A stretch of DNA of 26,266 nt. It comes from an uncultured Bacteroidales bacterium (GTDB taxonomy: Bacteria > Bacteroidota > Bacteroidia > Bacteroidales > UBA932). Positions within the stretch are counted from its first letter, which is position 1. Every line of letters starts with the position of its first letter. A program made the position numbers and the translations under genes. The stretch is from NCBI GenBank assembly GCA_937901105.1, contig CALCHD010000110.1:1-26266 (forward strand), written 5' to 3'. Below, piece by piece: positions 15,527 to 23,676 of the stretch. The notes below the pieces were generated by a model. That model saw nothing but the letters and a program-made list of their open reading frames with translations. It was not told the origin of the DNA and did no database searches.

Positions 15527-17800
15527 TTAAAAATAATGTCCTAAACTGATATATGCACCAAACTTGTGGTCATAGTCAGACCAGTGCACATTGAATGCAA
15601 GAGGACCTATAGGACTGTTATATGCATACTTCAATCCCACTCCCCAAATGCCGAACCCTCCAGGTGCAAACATCTCGTCCACACTCATTCCGCTGCGCAA
15701 ATAGTTGGCAATGGCATAAATATAATGGCTGCTGCCAATCTGCTGCCTTATATCCATACGCCCTATAAGCACGCTGTTATATATAGGGTTCGCATAGTTC
15801 ATCCCTATAAACGGCAGCTGCTGGCTGAAATACCTGCCAGGCTCCGATCCTCCAAAATAGTTCAGATACGGAATCTCCGTACAGTCACCGATAATCACCC
15901 TGCCATAAAGATGAGGCAGAAAGACAAGCCTGTTGCTGGCCCTCATTGTACCGTCAACCATCAGCTTCACCGCTCCAAAAGGTGCTGAATTGCCTGAATA
16001 TGCCTTTGTCCAATATGTACCTTCCACCTCCACTGCAACTCCATGCTTTGCAAAATAGTCATCATCCAGATTGTCCATCTTGCCGCTGAAATAGAAGCTC
16101 TGGTAGCTCTTGTCCTTCAGCCTGTAGTCTTGATAGTTGTCGGGAATATTATACTTGAGGTACCGGTTGTAGTCATAATGCTCAAACCTTGTCCCTATCT
16201 TAAAGTTATAGTTCCTCAAGTAGATGTTTGCCAGGTTTATTTCACCCCTCTGGTACCTGAAATCAAGATTGTTCTGGTTCTCGGTAGACTTGTAGATATT
16301 CATGTCCATTCCGCCCACCTTGTAGTTGAACTCTATCTTTGGAAAATATTTTGAGTTGTACGAATAGTTGAACTCCCCATACGGATTATAGCTCAACCTT
16401 CCTGTAACCCCCACCTTTGAGCCCAACAGTCCAAGTTCATTGAATCCTATATGCACCAGCAATCCGGCAGCCTCCTCCGAATCGTATCTGGCCCCCAAAG
16501 CCACAACGTTGGACGGGCCCTTTACCAGATTAAGCACCAGCACCTCATTTCCCTTTCCGCGCTCCTCAATCTTATATGTTACAGACGAAAAGGCCTTTGT
16601 ACCCATGAGAACAGATATTCCTTTGTCTATATCCACCTTGGTAAGCTTTTCACCAGGCCTTAATCCCGATATTCTCCTCATCCAGTGCATATCCTTTTCA
16701 GGAACCCCCTTAAGGAGAACTTCAGCAAAAAGGAACTCTTCTTTTTTAGGGTTAGTCTGTACAGGTGAAGGCTGGCTGTAGTCGCCCAAAGCCAATGTGC
16801 TCAACCTCCTGACAAGGCTGTCCAATGATGCAATCTTCTCCCTGGCTGCAATTTCTCCATTCTCTATCAGCTGCGCAATAGCAGGAGCATTGAAGCTGAA
16901 AGTACCGTATTTTGAAACATCCGGCTTTATGAGGATATCCACATCCTTCACATTCCTCACATATGCGTCATATCCCAAAAGGTCGAGCATCTGCATGAAC
17001 ACCTGCGGCATTGCCCGCAGCTCATCCGCAGAAGGCGCGTCATTCTTTATGTCTACACCTATCACAATGTCGGCACCCATATTGCGTGCCACATCTACAG
17101 GAAAATTATTCACCACGCCACCGTCTACCAGAACCCTGCCGTCAATCTCTACCGGCGAGAATACGCCGGGGATTGCCATTGTTGCACGCATCGCCATTGT
17201 AAGTTCTCCACGGTCAAGCACAACAGCCTCTCCCGAAGACAAATCTGTTGCTACACAAGCAAACGGTACCGGAAGATTCTTGAACTCAATATCTCCCCTG
17301 TGCTGCATGGCAAGGCCATTGAGGAAGTTGAGTACATTCTGGCCTCCTATGAATCCGGATGGGAGCCTTGAAATTGGGGACTCCGACCTTGCAGCATTCA
17401 CACCGTAGAAAGGGAGCCTTACAAGATACTTTGCATCCAGGCTCCTGCCGTCAAACGACTCATCCCGTCGGGAATATGAATTGTCACTCAAAAGATATTT
17501 CCAGTCGCATCCGGAGACTATGGAGTCCAGCTCTGCTGCAGAATACCCCATGGAATAAAGACCTCCCACCAGGCCTCCTATGCTGGTTCCCACTATCATG
17601 TCTATAGGAACACGTGCTTCCTCAAGCACCTTGAGTGCACCTATATGCGCCGCACCCTTGGCACCGCCGCCACAAAGCACCAGGGCAACCTTGGGGCGCC
17701 TTGGAACTTTTTCCAGCCTCTGGTCTGCACACAACGGCCCTGCAGCCGCCATTACAGCAGTACACACCAGAATCATATTCACTATAAACTTCTTGAACAT
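15527..17800 (-). CDS. Patatin-like phospholipase fused to an Omp85-like barrel
   Basis: Predicted lipolytic enzyme anchored in, or secreted through, its own outer-membrane barrel (PlpD/type Vd-like layout). 757 residues. Signal peptide 1-25 (MILVCTAVMAAAGPLCA). Patatin domain about 38-330: oxyanion-hole CGGGAKGAAHIG, nucleophile Ser73 in GTSIG, catalytic Asp226 in DGGVVNNFP, so the Ser-Asp dyad is complete. A POTRA-like segment (about 365-430: FAEVLLKGVPEKDMHW...ISVLMGTKAFSSVTYKI) leads to an Omp85-type barrel (about 435-757) ending YISLGHYF. Whether the patatin domain is released or retained is not visible. It lies 12 bases after rlmN and 9 before recX, an operon mix that looks like shared transcription rather than shared function. 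Confidence 0.9.
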   Translation of the reverse strand: MFKKFIVNMILVCTAVMAAAGPLCADQRLEKVPRRPKVALVLCGGGAKGAAHIGALKVLEEARVPIDMIVGTSIGGLVGGLYSMGYSAAELDSIVSGCDWKYLLSDNSYSRRDESFDGRSLDAKYLVRLPFYGVNAARSESPISRLPSGFIGGQNVLNFLNGLAMQHRGDIEFKNLPVPFACVATDLSSGEAVVLDRGELTMAMRATMAIPGVFSPVEIDGRVLVDGGVVNNFPVDVARNMGADIVIGVDIKNDAPSADELRAMPQVFMQMLDLLGYDAYVRNVKDVDILIKPDVSKYGTFSFNAPAIAQLIENGEIAAREKIASLDSLVRRLSTLALGDYSQPSPVQTNPKKEEFLFAEVLLKGVPEKDMHWMRRISGLRPGEKLTKVDIDKGISVLMGTKAFSSVTYKIEERGKGNEVLVLNLVKGPSNVVALGARYDSEEAAGLLVHIGFNELGLLGSKVGVTGRLSYNPYGEFNYSYNSKYFPKIEFNYKVGGMDMNIYKSTENQNNLDFRYQRGEINLANIYLRNYNFKIGTRFEHYDYNRYLKYNIPDNYQDYRLKDKSYQSFYFSGKMDNLDDDYFAKHGVAVEVEGTYWTKAYSGNSAPFGAVKLMVDGTMRASNRLVFLPHLYGRVIIGDCTEIPYLNYFGGSEPGRYFSQQLPFIGMNYANPIYNSVLIGRMDIRQQIGSSHYIYAIANYLRSGMSVDEMFAPGGFGIWGVGLKYAYNSPIGPLAFNVHWSDYDHKFGAYISLGHYF

Positions 17801-17812
17801 TCTCTTCTGTTT

Positions 17813-18895
17813 TTATTTCTTTCCTGCAAGCATACCGCATGCTGCCATAATATCTTCTCCACGGCTTGCCCTCAAGGTTGTCATCAGACCTGCGCCGTTG
17901 AGTCTCTCCTTAAAGGCCTCAATTACAGGCATTGGAGATGGAGCCAGCGGAGAATCCGGTATAGCATGGAACCTGATAAGATTCATCCTGCACTCCAATC
18001 CCTTGAGCATTCTTACAAGGGCATCTGCATGCTTCTTTGTATCATTTACCCTGTCAAACATGATATACTCAAAACTTACCCTGCGCTGGCCGGTAAAATC
18101 ATACTCTTTTATCAGGTCAAGGGTTTCCTCAAGAGGGAATCCCTTCTCCATAGGCATAAGCTCAACCCTCTCCCCCGGGAACGGGTTATGGAGGCTTATT
18201 GCCAAATGGCATTTTGTAAGGTCCAGAAACGCCTTCAACGGATTGAATGCGTGATATACGCCCCTGTTCTTCTCGTCCATCCTGTAATCCGGAAGTTCCA
18301 CAAGCTGCGGTGATGAGGTGACACCTATACTGCTGAGTGTTATCCTTTTGGGGCTCCATGCAAATCCCCACTCTGCAGTAAGCACCTCAATAACCTTAAG
18401 CACATTTGCAAGGTTGTCCAAAGGCTCACCCATTCCCATAAACACAGCATTGGTAAGGCTCTCCGCCTCATCAATTCCCATAAATTGCGAGAGGATCTCA
18501 TTAACCTTAAGGTTACCGCTGAAACCCTGTCTTCCTGTCATGCAGAACTTGCAGTGCATCTTGCATCCTGCCTGAGAAGAAACACAGATTGTGGCCCTTG
18601 GTTCATCGGGAATCATAACAGCCTCAACACATGTTCCGGTATGGCATGGGAAAAGGTATTTCTTTGTTCCGTCAACCGATGCCTGAAGCTGTGTATAATC
18701 CACTCTTCCAACCTCACAATCCTCAGACAATCTTTCCCTTGCAACCTTGGAAAGATTGGTCATCTGATCAATTGATGTAACCCTCTTCTTGTATAGCCAG
18801 TCTGCTATCTGTTTGCCTGTAAAAGCAGGCAGTTTATACTCTACGGCAAGCTGCTTCAGCTCGTGCAGCGACATGCCCAACAAAATTTTCTTCAT
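17813..18895 (-). CDS. rlmN: 23S rRNA (A2503-C2) methyltransferase RlmN, radical SAM
   Basis: Methylates C2 of A2503 in 23S rRNA (and A37 in some tRNAs) using radical SAM chemistry. 360 residues from ATG at 18895. An earlier in-frame TTG at 18904 is rejected because it lies inside the -7 box. The 4Fe-4S cysteines are Cys111, 115 and 118 in CKMHCKFCMTG. The second catalytic Cys353 sits in the C-terminal EDIMAACGMLAGKK. Other family marks are the N-terminal FTGKQIADWLYKK and the SAM-binding GMGEPLDN. Divergent from recA and first in the run rlmN-patatin-recX. If the TAACTTTG box is used, the transcript would begin only a few bases before the ATG. Confidence 0.95.
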   Translation of the reverse strand: MKKILLGMSLHELKQLAVEYKLPAFTGKQIADWLYKKRVTSIDQMTNLSKVARERLSEDCEVGRVDYTQLQASVDGTKKYLFPCHTGTCVEAVMIPDEPRATICVSSQAGCKMHCKFCMTGRQGFSGNLKVNEILSQFMGIDEAESLTNAVFMGMGEPLDNLANVLKVIEVLTAEWGFAWSPKRITLSSIGVTSSPQLVELPDYRMDEKNRGVYHAFNPLKAFLDLTKCHLAISLHNPFPGERVELMPMEKGFPLEETLDLIKEYDFTGQRRVSFEYIMFDRVNDTKKHADALVRMLKGLECRMNLIRFHAIPDSPLAPSPMPVIEAFKERLNGAGLMTTLRASRGEDIMAACGMLAGKK

Positions 18896-18901
18896 ACACC
18901 G

Positions 18902-18909
18902 CAAAGTTA
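18902..18909 (-). promoter_or_regulatory. Candidate rlmN -7 box
   Basis: Minus-strand TAACTTTG at 18909-18902, 6 bases before the rlmN ATG (18895). Known start spacing for this element would give an almost leaderless mRNA. No good -33 box is visible. Confidence 0.4.
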
Positions 18910-18921
18910 CGATTTTTTAAG

Positions 18922-18929
18922 TATCTTTG
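18922..18929 (+). promoter_or_regulatory. Candidate recA -7 box
   Basis: TATCTTTG at 18922-18929, 35 bases before the recA ATG. The -33 position lacks a clear TTTG. No LexA-like palindrome was recognised in this 60-bp divergent region. Confidence 0.5.
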
Positions 18930-18964
18930 TTAGGATAAAAACTAACAAATTAATTCTGGAAAAT

Positions 18965-20002
18965 ATGGCTAAAGAAGTAGAAACTCCAAACGTAGCGGAG
19001 GTGAATGCAGCCAAGCTTAAAGCATTGCAGGCTACATTGGACAAGATTGAGAAGGATTTTGGAAAGGGGACAATAATGAAGCTGGGGGATCAGCCAAAAT
19101 GGGATGTATCGGTTATCCCAAGCGGTTCAATTGCATTGGACTGCGCATTGGGAATTGGAGGATATCCAAAAGGTAGAGTAATTGAGATATACGGACCTGA
19201 GAGCAGCGGTAAGACAACCCTTGCAATCCACGCAATTGCAGAGGCTCAGAAAACAGGCGGCATTGCAGCAATCATTGATGCAGAGCACGCATTTGACCGC
19301 ACTTACGCAAAGAAACTTGGCGTAAATGTAGACACTTTGCTTATCTCTCAGCCCGATAACGGCGAGCAGGCCCTTGAGATTGCAGACAGCCTTATCCGCT
19401 CGGGTGCAATTGATATCATTGTAATTGACTCAGTAGCAGCACTTACCCCTAAAGCTGAGATTGAGGGTGAGATGGGCGACTCAAAGATGGGTCTTCAGGC
19501 ACGTCTTATGAGCCAGGCATTGAGAAAGCTTACTGCAAACATCAGCAAAACCAACACCTGCTGTATCTTCATCAACCAGTTGAGGGAAAAATTGGGTGTG
19601 ATGTTCGGCAACCCTGAGACAGCTACCGGCGGTAACGCATTGAAATTCTATGCATCTGTAAGACTTGATGTAAGAAGAACCACCCAGCTTAAAGACGGCG
19701 AGGATGCTACCGGAAACCGCACCCGCGTAAAAGTTGTAAAGAACAAGATGGCTCCACCTTTCAAGAAGGCAGAGTTTGACATCCTTTACGGCGAGGGTAT
19801 CTCAAAAATCAGCGAGATCCTGGATCTTGGCGTTGAGTACGAGATTATCAAGAAGAGCGGCAGCTGGTTCAGCTACGGCGAGAGCAAGATCGGTCAGGGC
19901 CGTGAGGCTGTAAGACAGCTTCTTATGGACAACCCTGAGCTTGCAGAAGAGATTGAGGCAAAAGTCCGCGAGGCAATTGCCGCACAGGGCGAGAAAGAGT
20001 AA
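18965..20002 (+). CDS. recA: Recombinase RecA
   Basis: Central homologous recombination and SOS coprotease protein; forms ATP-dependent filaments on single-stranded DNA. 345 residues from ATG at 18965; an upstream in-frame ATG at 18863 would overlap rlmN and the promoter and is rejected. Landmarks: LDKIEKDFGKGTIMKLG near 25-41, Walker A GPESSGKTT at about 77-85, Walker B region IIVIDSVAALTPKAEI, and the L2 DNA-binding loop with GNPETATGGNALKFYASVR. The C-terminus (VREAIAAQGEKE) is short and less acidic than E. coli RecA. The gene stands alone: divergent from rlmN and followed by an intrinsic terminator. Confidence 0.98.
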   Translation: MAKEVETPNVAEVNAAKLKALQATLDKIEKDFGKGTIMKLGDQPKWDVSVIPSGSIALDCALGIGGYPKGRVIEIYGPESSGKTTLAIHAIAEAQKTGGIAAIIDAEHAFDRTYAKKLGVNVDTLLISQPDNGEQALEIADSLIRSGAIDIIVIDSVAALTPKAEIEGEMGDSKMGLQARLMSQALRKLTANISKTNTCCIFINQLREKLGVMFGNPETATGGNALKFYASVRLDVRRTTQLKDGEDATGNRTRVKVVKNKMAPPFKKAEFDILYGEGISKISEILDLGVEYEIIKKSGSWFSYGESKIGQGREAVRQLLMDNPELAEEIEAKVREAIAAQGEKE

Positions 20003-20020
20003 CCTCCTTTTGGAAGAAGA

Positions 20021-20060
20021 TTCTTTTCCATGCAGAGATTTTCTCTTCCCTGCAGAAATT
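20021..20060 (+). repeat. 20-bp tandem duplication downstream of recA
   Basis: Bases 20021-20040 and 20041-20060 are adjacent copies of TTCTTTTCCATGCAGAGATT, with 3 differences in 20. They sit between the recA stop and its terminator. Confidence 0.8.
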
Positions 20061-20061
20061 C

Positions 20062-20094
20062 AAAGAGGGTAACCCAGCCGGGGTGCCCTCTTTT
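20062..20094 (+). terminator. recA intrinsic terminator
   Basis: AAAGAGGGTAACCC (20062-20073 and on) pairs with GGGGTGCCCTCTTT (to 20093): about 13 pairs with one A/G mismatch and one G-U pair, loop AGCC, followed by TTTTC. It lies 60 bases after the recA stop. Confidence 0.85.
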
Positions 20095-20096
20095 CA

Positions 20097-20233
20097 TTTG
20101 TCCTTAAAATCATCTCATATCAAGGACAAACTGCACCATTTATCAATTTTGTCCTCAATATCACCCCAAAACCAGGACAAAATACATCAACTGACACATT
20201 TTATCCTCAATATCACCCAAAAACCGGGACAAA
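20097..20233 (+). repeat. Array of three 34-bp inverted-repeat units, period 51-52 bp
   Basis: Units at 20097-20130, 20148-20181 and 20200-20233 each begin TTTGTCCT (TTTATCCT in unit 3) and end AGGACAAA (GGGACAAA in unit 3), so each folds into an 8-bp stem around an 18-base interior. Units 2 and 3 differ at about 3 of 34 bases; unit 1 keeps the arms but its interior differs. Spacers are 17 and 18 bases. The array fills the space between the recA terminator and the trpS upstream region. Period is close to five helical turns. Function unknown: operator array, small mobile repeat or structured RNA are all possible. Not CRISPR: only three units, short spacers, no cas genes. Confidence 0.85.
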
Positions 20234-20277
20234 ATACTCATCGGTGGCATTTCCTCCCGGAATTGCTGCCTAAATGA

Positions 20278-20327
20278 GGATGTTTTGCTCCTGCAATTTG
20301 TTGAGCACGGTACAAATTTACACATCC
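20278..20327 (+). other. Possible nested hairpin upstream of trpS
   Basis: GGATGT (20278-20283) can pair with ACATCC (20322-20327), enclosing AATTTGT (20295-20301) paired with ACAAATT (20312-20318) around a 10-base loop. It lies upstream of the trpS -7 box, so it is not in the trpS leader. With the repeat array and terminator, this accounts for what I can see in the 416-bp recA-trpS gap; no gene is evident there. Confidence 0.3.
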
Positions 20328-20372
20328 AAGCACCTTATACCTCTTATAAAAAGGAAAACTGAAATTATTTAT

Positions 20373-20380
20373 TACCTTTG
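20373..20380 (+). promoter_or_regulatory. Candidate trpS -7 box
   Basis: TACCTTTG at 20373-20380 fits TAnnTTTG and lies 38 bases before the trpS ATG. No clear -33 box. Confidence 0.5.
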
Positions 20381-20418
20381 TACGTTTATTCACGCCGAAA
20401 ATAATAAGAGAAATATAT

Positions 20419-21531
20419 ATGGAAAAGATTATTCTTACAGGAGACCGCCCAACCGGCAAGCTGCACTTGGGCCACTATGTAGGTTCATTAAGGAGAAGGG
20501 TAGAGCTTCAGAACAGCGGGGAATTTGACAAGATCTTCATTATGATTGCTGATGCACAAGCTCTTACAGACAACGCAGACAACCCTGAAAAGGTTCGCCA
20601 GAATATCATTGAGGTGGCTTTGGACTACCTTTCAGCAGGCTTGGATCCGGAGAAATGTACAATTTTCATCCAGTCGCAGGTACCTGAACTTTGCGAGCTT
20701 GCATTCTATTATATGAACCTTGTAACCGTACAGCGTCTTCAGCGCAACCCTACCGTAAAGCAGGAGATCCAGTTGAGAGGCTTCTCAGACGACGAGGAGA
20801 ACGCAAACAAGAAAGGTACCCCTGTAGGATTCTTCACATATCCTATCAGCCAGGCATCGGACATTACTGCCTTCAAGGCAACTGTAGTTCCAGTAGGAAT
20901 TGACCAGGCCCCTATGATTGAGCAGACCCGCGAGATTGTACACAAGTTCAACACCGTTTACGGCGAGACTCTTGTACTTCCTGAGATGATGCTTCCTGAG
21001 AACTCAGTATGTATGCGTCTTCCAGGTACAGACGGCAAGGCTAAGATGAGCAAGTCACTTGGCAACTGCATCTACCTTTCAGACTCTTCAAAAGAGATCA
21101 AGAAGAAAGTGAACAGCATGTACACAGACCCTGAGCACCTTCAGATCTCAGACCCTGGTCATGTAGAGGGCAACGTAGTGTTCACTTACCTTGATGCATT
21201 CAGCACACCGGAGCATTTTGCAAAATTCCTTCCGGAGTACGCAAACTTGGATGAGATGAAAGACCACTACCGCCGCGGAGGCCTTGGCGACGGCACCTGC
21301 AAGAAGTTCCTTTTCAACATTATGGAGGAGTTCCTTGCCCCAATCCGCGAGAGAAGAAAAATGTACGAGCAGAACATCCCTCAGGTATACGACATCCTTC
21401 GCAAAGGTTCCGAGGAGGCCCGCGCAAAAGCTGCCGCAACCCTTGAGGAGGTTAAGGCTGCCATGAAGATCAACTACTTCCAGGACGAGGAGCTGATCAA
21501 GGCACAGGCAGAGGCTTACAAAGCAAAATAA
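20419..21531 (+). CDS. trpS: Tryptophanyl-tRNA synthetase
   Basis: Charges tRNA-Trp with tryptophan (class Ic synthetase, cytoplasmic homodimer). 370 residues. The HIGH-type motif is GDRPTGKLHLGHYVGSL near 8-24 and the KMSKS loop is GKAKMSKSLGN in the middle of the protein. The GDRPTGKLH signature places it with the Bacteroidota/Firmicutes-type enzymes rather than the E. coli form (GAQPSGELT), consistent with its slightly longer length and charged insertion GFSDDEENANKKGTP. It has its own candidate promoter and is followed by a roughly 95-nt structured element before dnaG. No tryptophan attenuator or T-box was recognised upstream. Confidence 0.95.
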   Translation: MEKIILTGDRPTGKLHLGHYVGSLRRRVELQNSGEFDKIFIMIADAQALTDNADNPEKVRQNIIEVALDYLSAGLDPEKCTIFIQSQVPELCELAFYYMNLVTVQRLQRNPTVKQEIQLRGFSDDEENANKKGTPVGFFTYPISQASDITAFKATVVPVGIDQAPMIEQTREIVHKFNTVYGETLVLPEMMLPENSVCMRLPGTDGKAKMSKSLGNCIYLSDSSKEIKKKVNSMYTDPEHLQISDPGHVEGNVVFTYLDAFSTPEHFAKFLPEYANLDEMKDHYRRGGLGDGTCKKFLFNIMEEFLAPIRERRKMYEQNIPQVYDILRKGSEEARAKAAATLEEVKAAMKINYFQDEELIKAQAEAYKAK

Positions 21532-21552
21532 AAACCGTTTTTTGATTTATAA

Positions 21553-21647
21553 AAGAGGAAATTCAAGGCGCACGCAGTCGAAGAACCCGGAGCTTGCTTA
21601 TGCAAGTGAGGAGTTCTGAGACAAGTGCAACGCAGAATTTACCTTTT
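21553..21647 (+). other. Long imperfect hairpin element between trpS and dnaG
   Basis: An outer stem (21553-21564 with 21635-21647, one bulged A), a GC plus GCAC/GTGC stem (21668-type positions at 21568-21573 with 21625-21633), AGAAC/GTTCT (21582-21586 with 21613-21617) and an apical CTTGC-TTAT-GCAAG (21593-21606) stack into one rod-like fold about 95 nt long. It ends 13 bases before the dnaG ATG and fills nearly the whole 129-bp gap. No strong T-run follows, so it is not a typical terminator. It could be a dispersed palindromic repeat, an RNA processing site or a leader structure acting on dnaG. Confidence 0.6.
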
Positions 21648-21660
21648 AGAAACAAAAAAG

Positions 21661-23664
21661 ATGATTGACCACGCAACAGTAGAACGCATCTTGGACGCCG
21701 CCCGCATAGAGGAGGTTGTGAGCGACTTTGTCTCCCTTAAGAGAAGGGGGGCAAACTACATTGCGTGCTGCCCGTTCCATCATGAGAAGACCCCAAGCTT
21801 CTCTGTTTCGCCAAGCAAGGGCATCTACAAATGCTTCGGATGCGGCAAGGCAGGCAGTACCGTGAGCTTTGTGATGGAGCACGAGCAGATGAGCTACGTT
21901 GAGGCGCTCAAGTACCTGGGACGCAAGTACGGCATTGAGGTAAAGGAGAAGGAAGAGAGCGAGGAAGATGTACAGCAGAGGCTTCACCATGAGTCATTGC
22001 TGATTGTAAACGACTTTGCCCAGAAGTTCTATACAGAGCAGCTGCTCAAGACAGAGGAGGGCATTGCCATAGGCTTAAGCTACTTCAAGGAGCGTGGCTT
22101 TACAGACGAAACCATAAACAAGTTCCTCTTGGGCTATGCCCCAAACAAGAAGAGGGAATTTACACATAACGCACAGAGAAAAGGGTACAAGAAGGAGCAC
22201 ATGGTGGAGGTTGGCCTCACCATAGAGCGCGAGAACGGAGAGCTTGTAGACCGCTACTATGACAGGGTGATATTCCCTATCAGGGGCATCAGCGGCAAAG
22301 TGATTGCCTTTGGCGGAAGAAAGCTCCGCAACGACAAGGAGGTTGCCAAATACATCAACTCACCTGAGAGTGAGGTATATGTAAAGAACAAGGTCCTTTA
22401 CGGAATCTATGAGGCAAAGCAGGCCATTGCAAGGGAGCAGAAGTGCTACCTTGTTGAGGGCTACACAGATGTGATTTCATTCCACCAGGCAGGTGTGGAG
22501 AATGTAGTATCCAGCAGCGGAACCTCCCTCACCACCGGACAGATCCAGCTCATAAAGAGGTTCACCAACAACGTAACAGTCCTTTATGACGGCGACTGGG
22601 CTGGAATCAAGGCCTCCCTGCGAGGAATTGACATGCTGCTTGAAGAGGGCCTTGAGATAAAGGTTGCCCTTTTTCCCGACGGAGAAGACCCCGACTCATT
22701 CGCACGCAAACATACCCGCGAGGAACTTTTGGAATTCCTCTCAAACAACGAGGAGGACTTCATCAGCTTCAAGCAGAGGATCCTTACCCAGGAGCTAAAT
22801 AAAGATCCTCTCCAGAGAGCAAAACTCATTGGCGAGGTGGTAAGCAGCATTGCTGTAATCCCCGACGCCATTGTACGTGCCGTATACATAGAGCAGACAG
22901 CGGCAAAGCTGAACATTAAGGAGGAGCTTCTGCAGCAGGAGGTTGCCAAGCAGCGCCACAAGAAGCAGAGCGAGGAGTTCTACCAGCAGAAGAGGGAGCA
23001 GGAGAGGCAGGAAAGGCTGCAGGGAATTCAGGCGGCAGACTCAACAGCAGCATTTGGAGCACAGCAGGCAGCATCCCAGCGCAACAGCATACCTGGATTT
23101 GTTGTAAACACCTACTGCAGCGAGGCGGAGAAGGAAATCCTGTACTACCTGCTCAAGTTCGGATATCTTCCAATACACATAGATTCTGATTTTGCATACG
23201 GTGCAGAAGACGAGGAGCAGACAGTGGCCCAGTATATACTGGCCCAGCTGCAGAATGACGAGCTGGAGCTTCAGAACCTGCAGTACAAGGAGATATTCAA
23301 CGAATACTTCCAGTTGAAGGAACACGAGAGCGAGAAGGTTCTCCGCTACTTCATGAACCACCCCAGCAAGGAGGTTTCAAGCATAGTGGCAGACCTTTTC
23401 ATACAGCCATATACAATAACAATCCAGCAGTTCAGCAAGTCACTTATTCCAGAAAGGAATGTGCTTGGCAGGGTAGTTCCAAAATCCATCCTCATCTACA
23501 AGGCCAAGGTTACGGCACAGGCAGCCATGAACCTTACCGAGGAGCTGGGAAAGGCACAGAAGGAGAAGAATGTGGAGCTCCAGAATGAACTTATGGGGCA
23601 GCTCAACACCCTTATGCAGGTGAGGAACTTCTTCTCCAAGGAACTGAACAGAATAATCTTGTAA
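21661..23664 (+). CDS. dnaG: DNA primase DnaG
   Basis: Synthesises RNA primers for DNA replication together with the replicative helicase. 667 residues from ATG at 21661 (MIDHATVERILDAARIEEVV); an upstream ATG at 21625 would add 12 residues encoded within the hairpin and is rejected. CHC2 zinc finger: Cys37, His40, Cys58, Cys61 in CPFHHEKTPS and YKCFGCGKAG. The TOPRIM core has Glu266 in VEGYTD and Asp310/Asp312 in LYDGDWAG. A Gln/Glu/Arg-rich linker (about 430-465: EFYQQKREQERQERLQG) leads to the C-terminal helicase-interaction region. Same strand as trpS and metG. The classic rpsU-dnaG-rpoD arrangement is absent. Confidence 0.96.
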   Translation: MIDHATVERILDAARIEEVVSDFVSLKRRGANYIACCPFHHEKTPSFSVSPSKGIYKCFGCGKAGSTVSFVMEHEQMSYVEALKYLGRKYGIEVKEKEESEEDVQQRLHHESLLIVNDFAQKFYTEQLLKTEEGIAIGLSYFKERGFTDETINKFLLGYAPNKKREFTHNAQRKGYKKEHMVEVGLTIERENGELVDRYYDRVIFPIRGISGKVIAFGGRKLRNDKEVAKYINSPESEVYVKNKVLYGIYEAKQAIAREQKCYLVEGYTDVISFHQAGVENVVSSSGTSLTTGQIQLIKRFTNNVTVLYDGDWAGIKASLRGIDMLLEEGLEIKVALFPDGEDPDSFARKHTREELLEFLSNNEEDFISFKQRILTQELNKDPLQRAKLIGEVVSSIAVIPDAIVRAVYIEQTAAKLNIKEELLQQEVAKQRHKKQSEEFYQQKREQERQERLQGIQAADSTAAFGAQQAASQRNSIPGFVVNTYCSEAEKEILYYLLKFGYLPIHIDSDFAYGAEDEEQTVAQYILAQLQNDELELQNLQYKEIFNEYFQLKEHESEKVLRYFMNHPSKEVSSIVADLFIQPYTITIQQFSKSLIPERNVLGRVVPKSILIYKAKVTAQAAMNLTEELGKAQKEKNVELQNELMGQLNTLMQVRNFFSKELNRIIL

Positions 23665-23676
23665 AGAAAATCATCC

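Noticed and set aside
17580..18254. Two overlapping plus-strand open frames antisense to the patatin gene and rlmN
   Set aside because: They cross the end of one well-supported gene and the start of another and show no family resemblance.
18896..18904. TTG start three codons upstream for rlmN
   Set aside because: The TTG lies within the -7 box, and family sequence does not need the extra residues.
18863..18964. 34-residue N-terminal extension of recA from an upstream ATG
   Set aside because: It would overlap rlmN and its own promoter; RecA family sequence starts at the ATG at 18965.
20097..20233. Possible CRISPR array
   Set aside because: Only three units, spacers of 17-18 bases, diverged repeat interiors, and no cas genes in the window.
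20278..20418. tRNA-sensing or tryptophan attenuator leader for trpS
   Set aside because: The folded region is upstream of the likely promoter, there is no run of Trp codons, and no T-box motif is seen.
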